Source of the DNA: CADAWZ01 sp045114665
Lineage (GTDB): Bacteria > Vulcanimicrobiota > CADAWZ01
Length of the DNA stretch: 12,198 nucleotides
Assembly (NCBI GenBank): GCA_045114665.1
Contig: JBGUKW010000171.1
Span: 1-12,198, forward strand
Direction of reading: 5' to 3'
Below the pieces are notes generated by a model, which had not been told where the DNA came from, made no database searches, and saw nothing but the letters and a program-made list of their open reading frames with translations. Numbering within the stretch: the stretch's first letter is position 1; the number at the start of each line of letters is the position of its first letter. The position numbers and the translations under genes are program-made. Below, piece after piece: positions 6,634 to 12,198 of this stretch.

Positions 6634-6662
6634 TTGAAAACATAATCAATTTGATCTATAAT
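6634..6662 (+). promoter_or_regulatory. Sigma-70-type promoter of the Bat operon
   Basis: TTGAAA (6634-6639), a 17-base spacer and a perfect TATAAT (6657-6662) give the best promoter in the window. Transcription would start near 6669-6670, leaving a leader of about 38 nt before moxR with GGAG (6697-6700) 7 nt ahead of the start codon. No operator is obvious. Confidence 0.75.
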
Positions 6663-6707
6663 ATATATTAACATCGAAAAATTGAATTTTAGAATCGGAG
6701 AAATTTT

Positions 6708-7700
6708 ATGGAGAGTAAGGATATAAAAGAAGTAGGAAAACTTATTGAAAAAGAATATCCAGTTATAAAACAGATTCAGACAGAAGTTGCCAAGGTAATT
6801 GTTGGACAATCTGAAATAATAGAAAAATTCATAATAGGTCTTATTTCAGGTGGTCATGTGTTGATTGAAGGAGTACCAGGTCTCGCTAAGACTTTGACAA
6901 TAAAAACATTGTCAGATATAATTCAGACAAAGTTCAAAAGAATCCAATTTACACCAGATTTGTTGCCTGCAGATATAATAGGAACTACTATATATAATCC
7001 ACAAGAAAATGAATTTACAACCAAAAAAGGGCCTGTTTTTGCAAATCTGATTTTAGCAGATGAAATAAACAGAGCTCCTGCAAAAGTTCAAAGTGCTTTA
7101 CTTGAAGCCATGCAAGAACATCAAGTTACAATAGGCGATAACACATTTGAACTTGAAGAGCCTTTTATGGTTATGGCAACTCAAAACCCACTTGAACAAG
7201 AGGGAACATATCCACTTCCAGAAGCTCAGACAGATAGATTTATGATGAAATTGAAAATTTCATATCCTGATAAAAAAGATGAGTTGGCTATTATGGAAAG
7301 AATGACTCAAAGTGAAGTTCCACAGCCAAATAAAGTAATATCTCCTGAAGATATAATGAGAATAAGAAAGTTGATACCACAGATTTATATGGATCAAAAG
7401 GTTTCTCAATATATAGTTGATATTGTTTTTGCTACAAGAAAGCCAGAAGATTATAAACTTGAAAATTTAAAAGAGTTAATTTCTTGGGGAGCTTCGCCAA
7501 GAGCTACAATAGCAATGGCAACAGCTGCAAGAGCCTATGCTTTTATTTCAGGAAGGGCTTTTGTAACTCCTGATGATGTCAAAGCTATAGCCTATGAAGT
7601 GCTTCGTCACAGAATTATTTTGACTTATGAGGCAGAAGCTGAAGAAACTACATCTGAGGATATAATAAAGAAGATACTTGCAAATGTAGATGTGCCATAA
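6708..7700 (+). CDS. MoxR-family AAA+ ATPase
   Basis: This 330-aa cytoplasmic ATPase belongs to the MoxR family, whose members act as chaperones for VWA-domain partners encoded next to them. Walker A is GVPGLAKT (55-62). Walker B is LADE (116-119), within the family segment running on through NRAP. Sensor 1 is ATQNP (157-161), and sensor 2 lies in GASPRAT (261-267) in the C-terminal lid. The stretch EGTYPLPEAQTDRFM (165-179) is typical of MoxR. The start is ATG 6708, with GGAG 7 nt upstream. It is the first gene of the right-hand operon, and the DUF58/VWA gene begins 22 bp after its stop, the usual MoxR-DUF58-BatA-BatB order. The likely role is ATP-driven assembly or activation of the VWA proteins encoded downstream. 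That role is inferred from family and context. Confidence 0.95.
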   Translation: MESKDIKEVGKLIEKEYPVIKQIQTEVAKVIVGQSEIIEKFIIGLISGGHVLIEGVPGLAKTLTIKTLSDIIQTKFKRIQFTPDLLPADIIGTTIYNPQENEFTTKKGPVFANLILADEINRAPAKVQSALLEAMQEHQVTIGDNTFELEEPFMVMATQNPLEQEGTYPLPEAQTDRFMMKLKISYPDKKDELAIMERMTQSEVPQPNKVISPEDIMRIRKLIPQIYMDQKVSQYIVDIVFATRKPEDYKLENLKELISWGASPRATIAMATAARAYAFISGRAFVTPDDVKAIAYEVLRHRIILTYEAEAEETTSEDIIKKILANVDVP

Positions 7701-7722
7701 ATCTTAGAAAAAGGGCTCTATT

Positions 7723-8610
7723 ATGGAGAAAGAAAAAAAAATCATTTTTAAGAAGATAAAAAAAATAGAGATAAAAACTCGAAAACTTGTAGAAGATTAT
7801 TTTTCTGGAAAGTATAAGAGTATTTTTAAAGGCACTGGAATGAATTTTTCAGATGTCAGAGAGTATTATCCAGGAGATGATGTCAGAAATATTGACTGGA
7901 ATGTTACTGCTCGATTGGGGCATCCTTTTGTAAAAGAGTTTTCAGAAGAGCATGAACAGACGATTTTAATAGCTGTAGATGTTTCAGGTTCTGGTGATTT
8001 TGGAACTGTTGATAGAACGAAAATAGAAATAGCTTCTGAAATTGCCTCTGTTCTTGCATTTTCTGCTTTGAAAAATCAGGATAAAGTAGGATTGATGATG
8101 TTTTCAGATGGTGTTGAAAAATATCTTCCTCCTAAAAAAAGCAGTCAATATGTGATGCGTATAATAAGGGAAATTTTGTATTATAAGAGACAAAGTACAA
8201 AAACAGACATTACAAAAACATTAAAAAATATAAATGATGTCTGTAAAAAGCCTGCAGTAGTATTTTTGATTTCAGATTTTATTGATGATGGTTATGAAAA
8301 ACAGTTGAGAACTTTGAATAGAAAACATGATTTGATTGCGATCAAAATTCAAGATCCCAAAGAATCTGAAATTCCTGATGTTGGCTTTGTTGAATTTGAA
8401 GACAGTGAAACTTTTGAGCGAGTAATCATAAATACGAGTGATTCCACATTTAGAAAAAAATATAAACAAATGATTGAGGATAGAGAAGAAAATCTAAAAA
8501 ATATATTTGGAAAATCAGGGGTTGATTATGTCAATTTAAGCACGGCAGAATCTTATATAAAGCCTCTTTATACATTTTTCAAGGTAAGAGAAAAAAGAAT
8601 AAGACAATGA
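7723..8610 (+). CDS. DUF58 / VWA-domain protein of the Bat operon
   Basis: This 295-aa soluble protein carries the DUF58 signature in SDVREYYPGDDVRNIDW (43-59), followed by a VWA-like domain. The metal-ion-dependent adhesion site is visible as DVSGS (86-90, DxSxS), with T161/D162 in TKTDIT and ISD (183-185) completing the site. There is no signal peptide or membrane segment, so it probably works in the cytoplasm, bridging MoxR and the membrane-bound Bat proteins. ATG 7723 has AGGG about 8 nt upstream. The last codons overlap the start of the next gene by 4 bp (ATGA at 8607-8610), so translation is probably coupled. Family assignment is firm, while the biochemical role is not established for the family. 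Confidence 0.93.
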   Translation: MEKEKKIIFKKIKKIEIKTRKLVEDYFSGKYKSIFKGTGMNFSDVREYYPGDDVRNIDWNVTARLGHPFVKEFSEEHEQTILIAVDVSGSGDFGTVDRTKIEIASEIASVLAFSALKNQDKVGLMMFSDGVEKYLPPKKSSQYVMRIIREILYYKRQSTKTDITKTLKNINDVCKKPAVVFLISDFIDDGYEKQLRTLNRKHDLIAIKIQDPKESEIPDVGFVEFEDSETFERVIINTSDSTFRKKYKQMIEDREENLKNIFGKSGVDYVNLSTAESYIKPLYTFFKVREKRIRQ

Positions 8611-9545
8611 ATTTAAAGAAAATAAAGTTTAATATCATAGTTTATTTTTTAGTTTTATTTGTGTCATTTTCATCTGTTTTTGCTTCAGATATAAATGCAC
8701 TTCTTTCGTGTTCTCCAAATTCAGCTGAAGTTGGAGATGTTGTAAATTTAATTCTTGAAGTATCTGTTCCAAGGGGGTTAGGAATAGATATTGATGAAGA
8801 TTTCAAATTAGAAGAAGATTTGGAAATATTAAACAAAAAAGAGCCATATTCTTATGAAAAAGATGGGAAAAAAATTTTTGTCTATCAGTTTGAAATAGTT
8901 TCATGGAGTGTTGGAAAAAAAGTAATTGGTCCAATAAAAATTAATGCTTCTTCAGGGGCTACTTTTAATTCTTCTAAAACAGTTCTTACAATAAATACTG
9001 TTTTAGATAAAGATTCTAAACAGATAAAGGATATTAAAAAGAATATTGATATTAAATATCCTTTCTATTTTTGGATTGTTTTGTTAGTTGCTTTTTTATT
9101 GTTTATTCTTTTGATTATATGGCTGATTCAATTAATAAAAGTTGGAAATTTGAACAAAAAGAATGTAAATAGAAATAAAACTCCTGAAGATATTGCAGAA
9201 GAAGCACTTGCAAAGTTATCTGAGATTAAGCTTGATAGCAAAGAGAATATCAAACAGTATTATACACTTTTGACAGAAATTTTAAAGAAATATATAGATG
9301 CAAGATATTCTGTTGAAACAATGGATCAGACAACATCAGAATTGTATAAATTGTTGAGAGATACAGACAGTTTGAGAGAACATGCTTCTGATATAAAAGC
9401 TGTTATGTCAAAATGTGATATGGTCAAATTTGCATGTTTTATTCCTGATTCATTTGAAGAAGATTTGAATGATACAAAAAACATTTACAAAAATATAAAA
9501 TACGAAGAAAAAGAAGAGGAAACAAAAAAGGAGGATAAAAAATGA
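8607..9545 (+). CDS. BatD/DUF4381-like single-pass membrane protein
   Basis: This 312-aa protein has an N-terminal signal sequence (hydrophobic about 9-25, likely cleavage after VFA, 24-26). A periplasmic beta-rich domain of about 120 residues (NSAEVGDVVNLILEV) resembles the repeated domain of BatD oxygen-tolerance proteins. One transmembrane helix (about 152-177) follows. The cytoplasmic part contains TPEDIAEEAL (192-201), YYTLLTEILKKYIDARY (218-234), TTSEL (242-246) and CDMVKFA (270-276), the pattern of the DUF4381/BatD C-terminal region. The tail is highly charged (Lys/Glu). It overlaps the upstream and downstream genes by ATGA at both ends. It is shorter than classical BatD and sits before BatA rather than at the end of the operon. 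The periplasmic domain may present or bind a partner for the VWA proteins; this is inference. Confidence 0.82.
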   Translation: MNLKKIKFNIIVYFLVLFVSFSSVFASDINALLSCSPNSAEVGDVVNLILEVSVPRGLGIDIDEDFKLEEDLEILNKKEPYSYEKDGKKIFVYQFEIVSWSVGKKVIGPIKINASSGATFNSSKTVLTINTVLDKDSKQIKDIKKNIDIKYPFYFWIVLLVAFLLFILLIIWLIQLIKVGNLNKKNVNRNKTPEDIAEEALAKLSEIKLDSKENIKQYYTLLTEILKKYIDARYSVETMDQTTSELYKLLRDTDSLREHASDIKAVMSKCDMVKFACFIPDSFEEDLNDTKNIYKNIKYEEKEEETKKEDKK

Positions 9546-10564
9546 GCTTATTTTTTGCAAGTCCATGGTTTGCACTCCTTTTGATTGTCCCAATTTTATA
9601 TCTTTGGTACTCATTAAAAAAGAAAAATTTAAATCCTGCTGTAAAGTTTTCTATGTTTTCTTATGCAAAAAAACTTGATGGCGGGGATTTGGGAAAATTT
9701 TATAAATATCTTTCTATTTTTTTGAAGTTTTCTGCTGTTTTTTTAATGGTTTTGGGACTTATGAGATTGCAAGACAGAACACCAGTTCCTGTCGATATGT
9801 CAAATTCATCACAGGGAACAGATATTGTGATTTGTCTTGATACATCTCCAAGTATGCTTGCACTTGATTTTGGAAAAGAAGATAGATTGACACTTGCAAA
9901 AGATGTTATTTCTGCATTCATAAAAGGGCGTTCAAATGACAGACTTGGGCTTGTTGTTTTTTCGGGTGCAAGTTTGACATTATGCCCTCTTACTGTCGAT
10001 CATCAAGCATTGTTGTCAATGATTTCAAATATAACTTATGAGATAACACATTCAGATGGTACGGCAATAGGTGATGCCATTGCAACTTCGCTAAATAGAT
10101 TGAAAAAAAGCCCTGCAAAAAGCAAAGTTATAATTCTTGTTACTGATGGAAGTAACAATATGGGGCATATTTCTCCAGAGACTGCTTCTAATTTAGCAGT
10201 TGAATTAGGGGTAAAAATATATACTGTTGGAGTTGGAAAAGAGGGAAGATCGGTTATGCCTGTAAAAGACCCTATGGGTTTTACACGATATATACCACTT
10301 GAAGATAGTATTGATGAACCCACGTTAAAAGAAATTGCTTCAAAAACTGGAGGAGAATATTTTAGAGCAAAAAGTGAAAAAACAACAAGTTCAGATTCTA
10401 TGTCTTCAATTTTTGCTCAAATTGACAGTCTTGAAAAAACAAAAATTGACAAAAAAATAAGATATGAATATAGAGAGCTTTGTAATATTTTTTTGATTCC
10501 TGCATTTTTTATGCTTCTACTCGATGTATTTTTATCTTCACTTGTTTTTCGTCGTATTCCCTAA
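9542..10564 (+). CDS. batA: BatA-like membrane-anchored VWA protein
   Basis: This 340-aa protein has the BatA layout: two N-terminal transmembrane helices (about 7-24 and 57-76), a VWA domain (about 94-275) and a C-terminal transmembrane helix (about 312-334). The MIDAS motif is intact: DTSPS (100-104), DGTAIGDA (172-179) with the conserved threonine T174, and TDG (201-203). The VWA domain most likely faces the periplasm or cell surface. An excellent ribosome-binding site (AAGGAGG) lies just before the ATG, which itself overlaps the preceding stop codon (ATGA). The gene is followed after 23 bp by a second VWA gene. Bat proteins were named for Bacteroides aerotolerance, but their molecular activity is unresolved. 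The choice between BatA and BatB naming rests on gene order. Confidence 0.92.
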   Translation: MSLFFASPWFALLLIVPILYLWYSLKKKNLNPAVKFSMFSYAKKLDGGDLGKFYKYLSIFLKFSAVFLMVLGLMRLQDRTPVPVDMSNSSQGTDIVICLDTSPSMLALDFGKEDRLTLAKDVISAFIKGRSNDRLGLVVFSGASLTLCPLTVDHQALLSMISNITYEITHSDGTAIGDAIATSLNRLKKSPAKSKVIILVTDGSNNMGHISPETASNLAVELGVKIYTVGVGKEGRSVMPVKDPMGFTRYIPLEDSIDEPTLKEIASKTGGEYFRAKSEKTTSSDSMSSIFAQIDSLEKTKIDKKIRYEYRELCNIFLIPAFFMLLLDVFLSSLVFRRIP

Positions 10565-10587
10565 TTTTTTTGGAGGAATTATTTTTT

Positions 10588-11580
10588 ATGCACTTTATAC
10601 ATCCAGTTTATATACCATTTTTGTTTTTTTTAGTAGCTATTTTTATTTTATTATGTCTTGTTGGCTATAATTTTAAAAAGAAAAAAAGAGAGCTTATTGC
10701 TTCAAATAAGATGTTTAAGATAATAGCTCCTACATTTAGTCCAAAGCAACAGATAATAAAAGTTATATATTTGATAATTGGATTTTTCTTTTTGGCATTT
10801 TCTATAGCTGGTCCAATGTGGGGTAAACAGACTGTAGATGAAAATTTAAAAGGCATTGAGGTTTTTATAGCTCTTGACTGTTCTCAAAGTATGCAAGCAC
10901 AGGATTATAAGCCTTCGAGAATAGATTTTGCAAAAGCACTTATTATAAAATTGATCGATCTTCTGCAAGGAAATAGGATTGGAATAATTGCTTTTGCTGG
11001 TGAAGCTTTTATGGAATGTCCTTTGACATCAGATATGGAAGCAGCCAAATTGTTTATTGATTATGCAGATTATACAGCTATGCCTGTTCAAGGTTCTGAT
11101 ATTGAAAAAGCAATAAAATTGGCTTCAGAAAGTTTTTCTCCTGCTAAAACAGGTTCGAAAGTGATGATTATACTTTCAGATGGTGAACATTTTTCTGGAG
11201 ATGCTATAAAAGCAGCTGAAGAAGCAAGAGCAAATGGAATTTCAGTTTATACTATTGGAATTGGATCGCCTGAAGGTTCAAAATTGATTATAAATGGGCG
11301 TGAAAAAAAAGATAAATATGGAAGAACTGTTATTTCAAAACTTGATGAAGAAGGCATGAAACAAATAGCAGGTTCTGCCAATGGTGTATATTTACATGCT
11401 GATTATGAAGAATCTTCTATAAGACGATTTGTATCTTCTGTCAAGTCATTGAAGAAGGGGGATTTTGGTGTTAGAAATGAAGATTTATATATACACCGTT
11501 TCCAATATACACTTATTATATCCTTTATTTTTATTTGTTTGAGTATCATTTTGACTGAAAGGCGTTTTGGAAAGAAATGA
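10588..11580 (+). CDS. batB: BatB-like membrane-anchored VWA protein
   Basis: This 330-aa protein is a second VWA membrane protein built like its neighbour BatA. It has transmembrane helices at about 8-26, 56-76 and 308-323, with the VWA domain between the last two. Its MIDAS is complete, with DCSQS (97-101), the downstream GSD (169-171) and SDG (197-199). A cysteine occupies the second position of the DxSxS motif. The domain ends with the VYTIGIGSPEG strand-loop (220-230). ATG 10588 is chosen although an in-frame TTG at 10570 would add six residues: that TTG overlaps the GGAGG (10572-10576), which serves the ATG 11 nt later. The stop codon overlaps the next start by ATGA (11577-11580). It probably pairs with BatA and the TPR protein in one envelope complex, an inference from conserved operon structure. 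Confidence 0.92.
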   Translation: MHFIHPVYIPFLFFLVAIFILLCLVGYNFKKKKRELIASNKMFKIIAPTFSPKQQIIKVIYLIIGFFFLAFSIAGPMWGKQTVDENLKGIEVFIALDCSQSMQAQDYKPSRIDFAKALIIKLIDLLQGNRIGIIAFAGEAFMECPLTSDMEAAKLFIDYADYTAMPVQGSDIEKAIKLASESFSPAKTGSKVMIILSDGEHFSGDAIKAAEEARANGISVYTIGIGSPEGSKLIINGREKKDKYGRTVISKLDEEGMKQIAGSANGVYLHADYEESSIRRFVSSVKSLKKGDFGVRNEDLYIHRFQYTLIISFIFICLSIILTERRFGKK

Positions 11581-12198
11581 TTAAAAAAAGATTATTAATT
11601 TTCTTATTTATATTTCTTTTTATTTCTTTTGGAAAATTATATGCTTTTATGGAATATTTTCCTGCCGTAAAAGCTGATGGAGAATATAAAATAAAAAGGT
11701 TTGACAATGCAGTCAGTGATTATAAAAAGGCTCTTGAATATAGACCAAATTGGAATGATGTTACATTTAATTTGGGAAATACTTATTTTCGTCAAAAAAA
11801 ATATGATGAAGCAGAGGCAGAATATAATAAAATTGTTGAGACTGGAAAAGAATCGTTTAAGGCACAGGCTTTATATAATTTGGGTAATATTGCTTACAAA
11901 AAGGGCGATTTAAAAAAAGCTGAGGAGTTTTATAAAAAATCATTGAGGATAAATCCAAAAGATAAAGATGCTAAATATAATTTAGAACTTTGTAAAAAAG
12001 AACAAAAGCAGAACCAATGTGATTGTAATAAGGGGAATAAGCCACAGGACAAAGATCAACAAGATAAAGATAAAAAGAAAGATAACAATAATCAATGCGA
12101 TAAGGACAAAGACCAACAGGATAAGAACAAAGATCAGCAAGATAAGAACAAAGACCAGCAAGATAAGAACAAAGACCAGCAAGATAAGAACAAAGACC
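11577..12198 (+). CDS. batC: BatC-like TPR protein, 3' end outside the window
   Basis: This open frame of 207 codons is still running at the window edge. An N-terminal signal sequence (hydrophobic 6-18, probable cleavage near LYA, 21-23) exports it. TPR-type helix pairs follow, best seen at about 61-94 (FNLGNTYFRQKKYDEAEAEY) and 97-130 (LYNLGNIAYKKGDLKKAEEF), with a partial one before them (41-58). After KYNLELCKKEQ the protein turns into a low-complexity Gln/Asp/Lys/Asn tail with CDC (148-150) and another Cys (174), and then DQQDKNK repeats. TPR plus a charged Q-rich tail is the typical BatB/BatC architecture, and TPRs probably hold the complex together. The start is set by the ATGA overlap with batB. 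Translating without a stop codon explains why it can be missed by ORF callers. The C-terminal length is unknown. Confidence 0.85.
   Translation, partial: MIKKRLLIFLFIFLFISFGKLYAFMEYFPAVKADGEYKIKRFDNAVSDYKKALEYRPNWNDVTFNLGNTYFRQKKYDEAEAEYNKIVETGKESFKAQALYNLGNIAYKKGDLKKAEEFYKKSLRINPKDKDAKYNLELCKKEQKQNQCDCNKGNKPQDKDQQDKDKKKDNNNQCDKDKDQQDKNKDQQDKNKDQQDKNKDQQDKNKD
12111..12198 (+). repeat. 21-bp tandem repeat in the BatC tail, open at the window edge
   Basis: Four complete 21-bp units (12111-12131, 12132-12152, 12153-12173, 12174-12194) encode DQQDKNK, and the first bases of a fifth follow. The last two units are identical in sequence, while the first two differ at a few synonymous bases. The true copy number cannot be known because the window stops inside the array. 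Confidence 0.95.

Noticed and set aside
10570..11580. TTG start at 10570 for batB
   Set aside because: The TTG overlaps the GGAGG that precedes the ATG at 10588, and the shorter protein begins like typical Bat membrane proteins.

Overview
The window is AT-rich (only about three bases in ten are G/C by eye) and reads as a piece of an anaerobic bacterial genome, probably a metagenomic contig. The HydG and HydF maturases imply a fermentative lifestyle with an [FeFe]-hydrogenase. The Bat-type operon of membrane-anchored von Willebrand A (VWA) proteins and the signal-peptide proteins suggest a cell envelope with a periplasm. I cannot name the phylum. Spirochaetes, Elusimicrobia-like lineages and other AT-rich candidate phyla would all fit.

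Layout. Positions 1-85 are a short segment with about 49% G+C, unlike everything else, that ends in a small hairpin plus TTCAC. It may be the end of an IS200/IS605-type element. Positions 82-1623 (-) encode a membrane-anchored PP2C-like protein whose metal-binding aspartates are all replaced, probably a pseudophosphatase. Divergent from it is elongation factor P (1808-2365, +), closed by a strong bidirectional terminator (2386-2420).

Positions 2435-6285 are a minus-strand block read from high to low coordinates: hydG, a 17-bp hairpin, hydF, a small four-cysteine protein starting 2 bp after hydF, a STAS-domain anti-sigma-factor-antagonist-like protein, and an exported cysteine-rich repeat protein with 28 cysteines in its predicted mature form. 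HydG and HydF build and carry the diiron subcluster of [FeFe]-hydrogenase. HydE and the hydrogenase itself are not in the window.

Positions 6286-6707 are a 422-bp divergent intergenic region. It holds a roughly 172-bp MITE-like palindromic element and a textbook promoter for the right-hand operon. Positions 6708-12198 (+) are a Bat operon: MoxR ATPase, DUF58/VWA protein, a BatD/DUF4381-like membrane protein, BatA, BatB, and a BatC-like TPR protein that runs off the right end inside a 21-bp tandem repeat. Three of the five junctions are 4-bp ATGA overlaps, which points to translational coupling. The MoxR ATPase probably acts as a chaperone on the VWA proteins, which with the TPR protein would form an envelope complex. 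Its original genetic link is to aerotolerance in Bacteroides.

Most of the window is recognisable. The least explained parts are the degenerate PP2C protein, the Cys-rich repeat protein, the four-Cys protein beside hydF, and the palindromic element between the hydrogenase-maturation and Bat operons. Both window ends lie in sequence types that usually break assemblies.
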